The translations under genes and the position numbers were made by a program. Of a stretch of DNA of 64,000 nt, positions 50,255-57,788 are shown one piece after another; the stretch's first letter is position 1; every line of letters starts with the position of its first letter. This DNA is from a virus. The stretch covers positions 186,001-250,000 of the IMG/VR virus record IMGVR_UViG_3300033049_000066; one strand, given 5' to 3'. The notes beneath the pieces were generated by a model. It was not told the DNA's origin, did no database searches, and saw nothing but the letters and a program-made list of their open reading frames with translations.

Positions 50255-53218
50255 TTGATTAAAATTAAAAGTTTGGTTGTAAAAAACTTTATGAGTATCG
50301 GAAACGCAAGTCAAGCCGTGGACTTTGACCGTGATGACTTGACCCTCGTTCTTGGGGAGAATCTTGATCTTGGGAGCAATGGTGCGAGAAATGGTACCGG
50401 GAAGGCGCAACCGTTGTACTCAAAAATAAAAACACCCGGTGGCTGGGCTACAATGGGCGATATGGTCGTTGGGCAAGCCATCACCACACCTACCGGGGGC
50501 AGTGCTGAGGTCAGTGGCGTTTTCCCACAGGGTGAGGTAGAAACATACAGAATTCATTTTTCTGATGGTAGGCAAACAGATGCTTGCAAAGACCATCTGT
50601 GGAAAGTTTACTCGCACTCGTTTAAAGATAAATGGCAGGTTCTAACTACTGCTGAGTTAATTTCGCATACAGAAAAATATAAAAATCATAAAAATAAATC
50701 TACGTACTACAAATATGTTCCGTTGATTATCCCAGAAAATATTGCAGACATTAAGTTGCCATTTGATCCATATTTCCTTGGCGCGATGCTCGGAGACGGT
50801 GGCATGACCGTACACGGTATCGGGTTTACAACTGCTGATGACGAAATGTTTGAAAATATGAAACAGGTTCTGCCAGAAAATTATCAGATAACAAAAAATC
50901 ATTATGATGACTACGGATATTCATTAAAATTTATTAATCGAAAAAAGTACAGCACATTACGACTAGGATTATCTGCGCTGAAGTTATACGGAACGAAATC
51001 AGCAACGAAATTTATTCCAGAAATATATAAAAATGCCTCCATTAATCAAAAAATAGAACTTATACAAGGGATAGTAGACACCGACGGTTATGTCGCAAAG
51101 AAAAACGGGTCACTTTCTATTACAACCGTCAGCAAGCAAATGGCGGATGATATTCAAGAAATAATACAGTCTATTGGCGGGATCGCTAAAATAAAAATTA
51201 AAACGAACTGTGGGTATAAAAAAGACGGCATATTTATACCATGTCAGGACGCCTACACCGTTTGCATCACATACCATACTCCAAAACTTTTAGCTCGACT
51301 TAGCCGGAAAAAAGATCTCTTACCGGGTGAGAATTATCAGTACAAAAATAGAAAATTAAGAATCGATCATATAGAATATATTGGTAAGATTGAATCCCAA
51401 TGTATTATGGTCGAACACTCAGATCACTTATACATTACAGACAATTATATTGTTACACATAATACGACGTTGATAAACGCTCTGAGCTATGGGCTGTACG
51501 GCAGTGCGCTTTCTGAGATTCGCGTGAACAATCTTGTCAACAAAACTAACAGAAAAAATATGCTCGTGTCGGTTGAGTTCAGCATCGACGAGGCGCAGTA
51601 CAGAATTGAAAGGGGCAGATCTCCAAATGTGCTGAAATTTTACAAAAATGATCTTGAGCAGAAGGATGAGGATGGTGCGCAGGGCGAGAACAGGGAAACG
51701 CAAAAAGAGATAAATGATCTACTGGGGCTGAGTCACGCGATGTTCAAACACGCTGTCGCGCTAAACACCTACACCACCCCGTTTCTGTCTCTCAAGAATG
51801 CTGACCAGAAAGATATTATCGAGGAGCTTCTCGGAATCACTGTCCTTACCGAGAAGGCCGAGGCACTGAAAGCGGTCAACAAGATCACAAAGGATGGGGT
51901 CAAGGAAGAAGAATTCCGGCTTGAGACTATCATGAAGGCGAATCTGCGAATTGACGAACAGATTGAGGGGTTGAAGCGCCGGCAGCGGATGTGGCAGATC
52001 TCCCACAATAACACAGTAGATGGTTATACTTCAAAGATTGAAAAATTGATGGTGGTCGACATCGAAGACGAGATTGCTAAGCATAACCGCAATGCGAAAA
52101 TCCGGGTTGATACTGACAAGAAAAACACCAAGGGCAAAGCAGCAGTTGACAAATTTAACGCTGAACTAAAAATTCAAAAGGATCGTGAGATTGCCGCCAT
52201 TGACAAATTCAACTCTGCTGTGCTAGAATGTAATCGGTGGATCAAACAAATTGAAAATGATACAAAGGCCCAGGAGCGTCGGTCGCAAGCGTTACAAAGA
52301 GATATTGATTTACTAGAAGATCACAAGTGCCACGCCTGCGGGCAGGATCTCCATGATGAGACACAGGAAGCAAATATTGCGGCTAAGAAAACAGAATTAA
52401 CAGAATGTGCAATGCAGATTCTATCTAATCAAACGCAGGATACAGAGCAGAAACTAAAACTTGCGGACCTTGGCTCACCGCCGGTAACAAAAGAAGCTAA
52501 GAAAGCCAAAACGTTCAAAGAAGAGCAGTACAAGGGCAACCTCACTTTTTACAAAACCATCGACGAGGCTCACGGACACAAGAGCTCGCTCGCTACGCTC
52601 ACATCGCAGCTTGAAACCGCTGTAGACACTGCTGATCCGTACGTTGAACAAGTAGACGAAATGGTTGCTAGTGGGCTAGTTGAGGTCTCTTACGAATCTT
52701 TAAATCAGCTTGTCGAGCTACAAGAGCATCAGGCATTTCTACTAAAACTTTTAACGAGCAAAGATAGTTTCATTCGCAAGAAAATCATTGAGCAAAATTT
52801 AGCGTACTTGAATGGGCGGCTTACATATTACCTCACTGAAATCGGGCTTCCGCATCGTGTGCGGTTCATGTCGGATCTTAGCGTTGAGATTACAGACTTG
52901 GGCAGAGACCTGGACTTTGACAATTTGTCACGGGGTGAGAGGACTAGGCTGATTTTGTCTCTGTCTTGGGCGTTTAGGGATGTCTGGGAAAGTCTGTACA
53001 GCCACATCAACTTACTTTTTGTAGACGAGCTTGTCGACAATGGACTTGACACAAATGGCGTCGAAGCCGCTATTAAAATTATGAAAAGTATGGCGAGGGA
53101 GCGTGGGAAAAGTGTTTGGCTGGTCTCGCACAGAGAAGAATTAATTAGCCGCGTGAATAACACAATGAAAGTGATTAAGAGCGGTGGCTACACTGAATAC
53201 AGTAGCGAATTAGAATAG
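50255..53218 (+). CDS. 46: recombination nuclease ATPase gp46 (Rad50-like), intein-containing precursor
   Basis: 987-residue precursor, with a 634-residue product after removal of intein 51-403. It is a Rad50/SbcC-like ATPase partner of gp47. The Walker A loop GARNGTGK is joined by splicing to TTLINALSYGLYG. A coiled coil carries the zinc hook CHAC at 692-695. The signature motif is LSRGERTRL and Walker B is LLFVDELVDNGLD near the C-terminus. It uses a TTG start at 50255 with GGAG eight bases upstream, a likely brake on translation. T4 gp46 has 560 residues. Without splicing the P-loop is split, so ATPase activity depends on the intein. Confidence 0.94.
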   Translation: MIKIKSLVVKNFMSIGNASQAVDFDRDDLTLVLGENLDLGSNGARNGTGKAQPLYSKIKTPGGWATMGDMVVGQAITTPTGGSAEVSGVFPQGEVETYRIHFSDGRQTDACKDHLWKVYSHSFKDKWQVLTTAELISHTEKYKNHKNKSTYYKYVPLIIPENIADIKLPFDPYFLGAMLGDGGMTVHGIGFTTADDEMFENMKQVLPENYQITKNHYDDYGYSLKFINRKKYSTLRLGLSALKLYGTKSATKFIPEIYKNASINQKIELIQGIVDTDGYVAKKNGSLSITTVSKQMADDIQEIIQSIGGIAKIKIKTNCGYKKDGIFIPCQDAYTVCITYHTPKLLARLSRKKDLLPGENYQYKNRKLRIDHIEYIGKIESQCIMVEHSDHLYITDNYIVTHNTTLINALSYGLYGSALSEIRVNNLVNKTNRKNMLVSVEFSIDEAQYRIERGRSPNVLKFYKNDLEQKDEDGAQGENRETQKEINDLLGLSHAMFKHAVALNTYTTPFLSLKNADQKDIIEELLGITVLTEKAEALKAVNKITKDGVKEEEFRLETIMKANLRIDEQIEGLKRRQRMWQISHNNTVDGYTSKIEKLMVVDIEDEIAKHNRNAKIRVDTDKKNTKGKAAVDKFNAELKIQKDREIAAIDKFNSAVLECNRWIKQIENDTKAQERRSQALQRDIDLLEDHKCHACGQDLHDETQEANIAAKKTELTECAMQILSNQTQDTEQKLKLADLGSPPVTKEAKKAKTFKEEQYKGNLTFYKTIDEAHGHKSSLATLTSQLETAVDTADPYVEQVDEMVASGLVEVSYESLNQLVELQEHQAFLLKLLTSKDSFIRKKIIEQNLAYLNGRLTYYLTEIGLPHRVRFMSDLSVEITDLGRDLDFDNLSRGERTRLILSLSWAFRDVWESLYSHINLLFVDELVDNGLDTNGVEAAIKIMKSMARERGKSVWLVSHREELISRVNNTMKVIKSGGYTEYSSELE
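50405..51463 (+). mobile_element. class 3-type intein with LAGLIDADG endonuclease in gp46
   Basis: 353 residues starting with Ala instead of Cys/Ser (GK/AQPLYSKIK). It contains the W-C-T set described for class 3 inteins: Trp116 in the block B segment CKDHLW, Cys383 in block F (ESQCIMVEH), and Thr401 before the terminal His-Asn (VTHN), then Thr+1. LAGLIDADG helices are FLGAMLGDGG (174-183) and LIQGIVDTDG (269-278), numbered in the precursor. The insertion point is inside the Walker A loop, a favoured intein site. Confidence 0.93.
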
Positions 53219-53749
53219 CTACTTATAATAAAAGTTAGTAGTACTAAACTCCTCGAAGAGTTTACTCAAACCTTTTGTTAATTTACGAGATTTGGGATAA
53301 GGTGGTACTTTCTTTTTAGGATATTTTGCTTTGAAAAGTTTGATCATTTTATTATAGGATGATTTTTTAACTTTTTGAGCTTTAGGAACCTCGGATGGAT
53401 GGATATAAACCTCCCCGTCTTCGGTATACGCACCGGCTTCTAAGTAGTCAGCTAAGTTGCGTAAAAATGTAGGAAGATCGGTCGGGTGTTTGGATTCATC
53501 GGCCCCATAATAACGTTTCCAATTATTCGTTATTTTTCCTTCAATGGCATTTGCCCGGAACTCAATCGCATTGCGAATTGTTCCTTTGTTAGGTGCGTAA
53601 GGCTCGGAATTTAGCTTATGTATATGATCTAACACGCATTTGTCGATAGGGATTTTAATCCCCAGTAATGGACAAACTTCGTTATTTTGTTTATGAAGTT
53701 TTTCTTTAAGGATCTTGATATCCTTGACTTTGAGCTCGACGTATTGCAT
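53219..53749 (-). CDS. 49: recombination endonuclease VII (gp49-like)
   Basis: 176-residue Holliday-junction resolvase of the EndoVII family. The catalytic core is LDHIHKLN (T4 Asp40/His41/His43) and RANAIEGKI (T4 Asn62/Glu65). The zinc cysteines of T4 are mostly lost: CPLL keeps only the first of the N-terminal pair and the second pair is absent, a variant also known from other marine T4-like phages. The C-terminus is Lys-rich. Its end touches the gp46 end (convergent genes with no spacer, so transcripts must overlap). Confidence 0.85.
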   Translation of the reverse strand: MQYVELKVKDIKILKEKLHKQNNEVCPLLGIKIPIDKCVLDHIHKLNSEPYAPNKGTIRNAIEFRANAIEGKITNNWKRYYGADESKHPTDLPTFLRNLADYLEAGAYTEDGEVYIHPSEVPKAQKVKKSSYNKMIKLFKAKYPKKKVPPYPKSRKLTKGLSKLFEEFSTTNFYYK

Positions 53750-54591
53750 TGTAATTATTTATTGTGTAAAACGAACACTAGAAAATTTTTAAGATGAGCG
53801 CAGCGGACTAAATATCAAGCACGTGGTAGATGCATAGAAATGGCATGCTACTTCTAGGATTTTTATTATGGACATTTTGACTATACGTCGAAGAAGTAAA
53901 ACAGGTATAAGGTTGGTGGGCCGAGCGTAATTCCACCGTGCAAGTATTATGAAATGTACCGCTGCGCAAACGTCTTGCTGTTTAGGCGCCTCAAATTGAC
54001 TACCCGAAAGGATGCTTTAAAGTGACGCGCCCATGTGCGATCAACTTTCAATTGTTGTAAATAGTAAGGAAATATGAAAATAATTCCGAGGCAAATAATT
54101 GTAAATTGCGAGATAACAGATGTCCTGTTTGCGAACAGAAACATGGCTTGCGAATGCAACTTGTCTAGTGAGATGGATGCCATATTTGAATGGTGGAAGA
54201 CCAATCAAACACCCATCTGCACATAACATCAGCTAGGTATAAGGCGGTTATGTGCGCGTTGAGCACTGCATGTAATGAGGTGATAGCAAAACCTACCTTT
54301 CTTAGTTAAGCGATTAGTGGACTAAGTGTTGTATTATACCTAGCGAACGTTCCATGCGTTTTAGTCGTCGTCTTTGGCGGCGTGGCACCTTGGCTCACTC
54401 TCCAATTCGAACTCATTCGCTAACGCTCAATCATATGCATTACTTCTATTTTAATTTGTGTTTACTAATATGAGTGTTGAAGCGATAGCGACAACACGAA
54501 TAGATCTGCTTCAGATCTTCTATACTAAACTAATTGCTTAGAAACAAATGGAATGTCACGACCACGACTTGCGTTAAAAAGTTTATATTTT
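53750..54591 (+). other. 842-bp region without a recognised gene
   Basis: Between gp49 and the gp26 extension. It has frequent stops in all frames. It contains a 50-codon ORF at 54074 (listed separately) and two adjacent hairpins, GTGTTG/CAACAC (54474-54479, 54492-54497) and AGATCTG-CTT-CAGATCT (54502-54518). I see no tRNA. It may hold a decayed gene, a structured RNA or a cis-acting site. Confidence 0.5.
54074..54226 (+). CDS. possible 50-residue protein
   Basis: ATG at 54074 with TAAGGA just upstream, ending at TAA 54224-54226. It encodes a short protein with a C-terminal FEWWKTNQTPICT. A GTAAATAG stretch 20 bases upstream resembles a weak late promoter. It is the only plausible reading frame in the gap. 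It has no family and could be chance. Confidence 0.3.
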   Translation: MKIIPRQIIVNCEITDVLFANRNMACECNLSSEMDAIFEWWKTNQTPICT

Positions 54592-54822
54592 CTAAAAAAA
54601 CGGAAGGCCGGATTTTTGCGTGGTTTCGAGATTATCCTCTGCGATCTTTGTAATTAGCTTTCGTTCTGCCGAACTTAAATTCATTGCGGTGTCGTACTGA
54701 ATACCCCCACGCATAGCCCATGCATGATGTAAGCATTCTTTTCGTATAGCGAGGGATTCTTTTTCTAGTTGATCAACGAACTTGGATATTTGCTCAGAGT
54801 TTAAGATTGTTAGCTTTGATCG
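54592..54822 (-). CDS. -1 frame extension of gp26 (predicted frameshift product)
   Basis: 76 residues in the -1 frame after the heptamer at 54822-54828, beginning RSKLTILNSEQ and ending NLETTQKSGLPFF. No ATG lies between the slip site and the conserved part except an internal Met far downstream. The only upstream in-frame start is a TTG at 54873 without a ribosome site. The HHAWAMRGG...LSSAERKLI segment looks like the short gene that follows gene 26 in other T4-like phages. The fused protein would have about 373 residues. The layout recalls the tail-assembly chaperone G/GT frameshift of other tailed phages. Confidence 0.65.
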   Translation of the reverse strand, partial: RSKLTILNSEQISKFVDQLEKESLAIRKECLHHAWAMRGGIQYDTAMNLSSAERKLITKIAEDNLETTQKSGLPFF

Positions 54823-55712
54823 AAAAAAGATGTCATGTCTAACGTAAAGTGCTGATCGTACGTATGATTGCAAACATGTGTATTTGGCTTAGTATCTTTG
54901 GCGCCTTCTTCATCATTATCTAGTACTTCATCTTTGATTAGCTCGGTACATTTAATTTTTAGAGGCTTAAGAATTTCTTTAGTCTTTTGTTCAATGACTG
55001 AGGCTTTGATCTTTTTGTACATAGAAGTTTCACAATTCTTTAAAAATTCTAATATATGTTCTTCTTTACTAACTGTACACTCTGGTGTTGTAATTGAGGC
55101 TATATTCTTCGCGAGCGTAGTGAGTGTGTACTCTGATACTTTTTTGAACGTGTCAGAGAGTAATTTAATTTGATCTTCTTCTTTTAGTGTAGAATCAACC
55201 AATAAGTGACTCAGCTTCTGCTCTTCAAACTGTAATTTATTGTTTTCGTTTAAATCTTTGTAAGTCATTGGCTTAAATGCGATAGTTAAATCACCTATAA
55301 CCATCACTTTACTGTAGTCAGTTGGTACAATTGAGTCAAGAACCACTCGTAAATCGACGTTGTACCCAGCAACATTAGCACAACTTGGGCATTTGGTTTC
55401 AATTTCCATATCATGGCCGAAGCTAGCGATTCTAATCGCGCACAGTACGGCGGTTAAGTCCGTTACCGGCATCGTCCAAGCATCTTTAATGGAAGGAATA
55501 CAGCTTTCTATAACCTGTACGACCGCTGATCCATTGAACAAAGCGTCCGGGGTTTTATACGTTATCTCGTCAATCGCCGTCATGGGTAAAACCGGCACTT
55601 CACCAGTCTCAGGTAGATCAAGTTTTCCATCACCGTAACCTTCACCCTTGCTTGGTAATGCTAAGTGAATAGAGGCGGTTCTAAAGTACTGCGATAAAGG
55701 ATTTTCGCTCAT
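54810..55712 (-). CDS. 26: baseplate hub assembly protein gp26
   Basis: 300-residue gp26-family hub protein. The conserved core is visible: TAIDEITYKTPDALFNGSAV, VIESCIPSIKDAWTMPVTDL, AVLCAIRIASFGHDMEIET and the zinc-like CPSC near residue 110. The C-terminus CNHTYDQHFTLDMTSFF resembles the end of the family. It is longer than T4 gp26 (208). Its last codons contain a slippery heptamer leading into the -1 frame. It is divergent from the tape-measure candidate, with which it probably acts in tail assembly. Confidence 0.85.
   Translation of the reverse strand: MSENPLSQYFRTASIHLALPSKGEGYGDGKLDLPETGEVPVLPMTAIDEITYKTPDALFNGSAVVQVIESCIPSIKDAWTMPVTDLTAVLCAIRIASFGHDMEIETKCPSCANVAGYNVDLRVVLDSIVPTDYSKVMVIGDLTIAFKPMTYKDLNENNKLQFEEQKLSHLLVDSTLKEEDQIKLLSDTFKKVSEYTLTTLAKNIASITTPECTVSKEEHILEFLKNCETSMYKKIKASVIEQKTKEILKPLKIKCTELIKDEVLDNDEEGAKDTKPNTHVCNHTYDQHFTLDMTSFFDQS
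54822..54828 (-). promoter_or_regulatory. predicted -1 ribosomal frameshift site T_TTT_TTC
   Basis: On the minus strand the sequence reads TC T_TTT_TTC in the gp26 frame (codons TTT TTC, Phe-Phe), a canonical X_XXY_YYZ heptamer, 10 bases before the gp26 stop. The -1 frame is open for 76 more codons. I see no strong downstream stem. Confidence 0.68.
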
Positions 55713-55723
55713 TAAATTATTTC

Positions 55724-55731
55724 CATAAATA
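55724..55731 (+). promoter_or_regulatory. late promoter box CATAAATA
   Basis: CATAAATAG at 55724, 58 bases upstream of the ATG at 55790, in the divergent gap with gp26. Confidence 0.65.
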
Positions 55732-55789
55732 GTTAGTACGTCTATTTACCAAAGACATAAACGGCGTATAAAATAATGGATAACAGTTA

Positions 55790-57739
55790 ATGGCAGACGA
55801 AACGCAAGAAGAAATTGAACAACGAGAAAAGATGGTTGAGGTTTTGCTTGAGCAGATTCGCGCTGGTGAAAAAAGCATTGACGCAACATTAAAACGGTAC
55901 TTAGCGGAAACCAAAACCGGTAAGGCCATTAGCGAAACTCACACTGCAACTACGAAACTTACTAAAGGATTCACGAGCTCAGCACAAGCACTTGCAGGCA
56001 GTACCGGCAATCTCAACGATCTCTCGTCAGTCGTCAGCGGGACCATTGGAGCGATTACAGGATTGCTAGGATCCATTCCGCTAGTCGGGCCGGTCATTGA
56101 GAAATTTGGTGATGTTGCTGCCGAGACAATGACATTTGCGATGGGGCAAATTCAAGCAGGATTTTCATCGTTTCAAGAACTGTCAAAAGTAGGATTAATC
56201 GGCGCAAATGGCATCGACGGAATGTCACAGGCAATGCGAGACAGCAACATACCACTCGCGACCTTTTCAAAATTGCTAACCACTAGCTCACAGGACTTAG
56301 GGTTCTTGTCATCATCCGCACTAGCCGGCAGCAAGAAATTTAGCAAATCGTTAGCGATTATGTCCGACGATGCTGGCAAACCACTACGTAGATTAGGGTT
56401 AAGCGTTGAAGAGATAGGCGAAACAATCATTGACTTCCAGGTGATGCAACGACGTCAAGGAATCCTCGGGCAGTTGAGCCAAGACCAGATAAAGAAAGGT
56501 ACTGAAGAATACGCAAAAGAATTAGACTTAATCGCAAAATTAACTGGTAAGTCCAGAGCAGATGTACAGAAAGAACGCGAAGCAGCAATGAGTGATTCAC
56601 GCTTTCGTGCTTCAACAGCTGAGATGGATAATAAAACACGCCAGAAGCACATGGACGTATTAGCACTGATGACCGACCCAGCGCAGAAACGTGCGTACAT
56701 GGATAACGTCTCGGGCTTTACTAACACCGCAGCGGCCATACAGCAAGAAATCAATGGCATGGGCTCAACAATTCGGAAAGTAATTGATGATATCAACGGA
56801 GGGGGTAGCGCAAAAGATGCCTTCAATGCTATAATTTTACAGTCACGAGAAGTAACTAAAGTCGGCGGAATGCTCCACCAGATGGCAAAAGTCATGGAAT
56901 CTGATGGAAACCCGTTTGGTAGCTATGCTGATGCTGCCGACATGGGAGCAAGGGAATTAGTCACCACAGCTGATATTCTTAAGGCTCGCAATAAACTAAT
57001 GGATACCGAGGGAACAAAAACTGATAAGATAGTTACGTCAATGATGGAATTACAAGAATCCACCGCCGCATTAAATAATTTGTTCATCGGAACTGACGGA
57101 GCCATTGAGGTAATATCAATGTTTAGCAGCGTAATGCACAAGACAATCAAGTTCATTGAAGGCGAACTATTAGACAAGAGGAGTTTTACTGAAAAAACTG
57201 GCGAATGGTTCTCCGATTTCACTAGTGGGACCACAGTCGATAGCGTAATTAGTACAATGTCAAACCAGATAAATTCTGCCCTCGGCACTAATGATAGTCT
57301 AGGCAAGTATGTCGGCGGTAAAGTGCACGATGCGTTTGGTGACAAACCAAAATTTGCGAATGCGCCAGCCCGGGATTTCGAGTACGTTAACGGAGTTCCT
57401 GAATTCGCATCCCGCAGCCAAGGTGCCACCCCGTCTCCAATAACGCCGCAGGTAGCCCAAGTTGCCGCAGCAAGATCAACCCCACAAGTTGATCCAATTG
57501 CCCTTCAACGCAGAATCCTAGCAAAAGAAAAAGAACTCGACGCTGGACTGAGTAAATTTAGAATTAAAGCTGAATCCGATCTTTCAAAATCATTAAATGC
57601 GGATGAAAGAGCAGGCGGCCGAGAAATGATGTCAGAGCTAATGCAAATTCGTAACGAATTGAAGAAATTAAATAACACCGCAACGAAGCAAAATCAAGGC
57701 ATTGCAAATGTTGATAATTCGATTAAACGGGCCAGTTAA
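55790..57739 (+). CDS. probable tail tape-measure or tail-interior protein
   Basis: 649 residues. A charged N-terminal helix is followed by a hydrophobic, Gly-rich stretch at about 75-125 (LSSVVSGTIGAITGLLGSIP, VIEKFGDVAAETMTFAMG) and then long helical segments (KKGTEEYAKELDLIAKLTGK, RADVQKEREAAM). The C-terminus is charged and helical. This layout is typical of tape-measure proteins (T4 gp29, 590 residues). It lies between gp26 and the portal and has a late promoter. The tape-measure role is inference from composition and position. Confidence 0.65.
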   Translation: MADETQEEIEQREKMVEVLLEQIRAGEKSIDATLKRYLAETKTGKAISETHTATTKLTKGFTSSAQALAGSTGNLNDLSSVVSGTIGAITGLLGSIPLVGPVIEKFGDVAAETMTFAMGQIQAGFSSFQELSKVGLIGANGIDGMSQAMRDSNIPLATFSKLLTTSSQDLGFLSSSALAGSKKFSKSLAIMSDDAGKPLRRLGLSVEEIGETIIDFQVMQRRQGILGQLSQDQIKKGTEEYAKELDLIAKLTGKSRADVQKEREAAMSDSRFRASTAEMDNKTRQKHMDVLALMTDPAQKRAYMDNVSGFTNTAAAIQQEINGMGSTIRKVIDDINGGGSAKDAFNAIILQSREVTKVGGMLHQMAKVMESDGNPFGSYADAADMGARELVTTADILKARNKLMDTEGTKTDKIVTSMMELQESTAALNNLFIGTDGAIEVISMFSSVMHKTIKFIEGELLDKRSFTEKTGEWFSDFTSGTTVDSVISTMSNQINSALGTNDSLGKYVGGKVHDAFGDKPKFANAPARDFEYVNGVPEFASRSQGATPSPITPQVAQVAAARSTPQVDPIALQRRILAKEKELDAGLSKFRIKAESDLSKSLNADERAGGREMMSELMQIRNELKKLNNTATKQNQGIANVDNSIKRAS

Positions 57740-57762
57740 AAATACCAAAGATTGCATAACCC

Positions 57763-57770
57763 TATAAATA
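57763..57770 (+). promoter_or_regulatory. late promoter box TATAAATA before gene 20
   Basis: Exact TATAAATA at 57763-57770, 18 bases before the gp20 ATG. Confidence 0.82.
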
Positions 57771-57788
57771 GTGTAAAGAGAATTAATT

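Noticed and set aside
53947-54204. 85-codon minus-strand ORF in the 842-bp gap
   Set aside because: No ribosome site, unusual composition and an opposing small ORF with a better start; not convincing.
54400-54430. TTCGAA tRNA T-loop-like sequence
   Set aside because: The flanking five bases do not pair and no acceptor or anticodon arm could be formed; no tRNA was found anywhere in the window.
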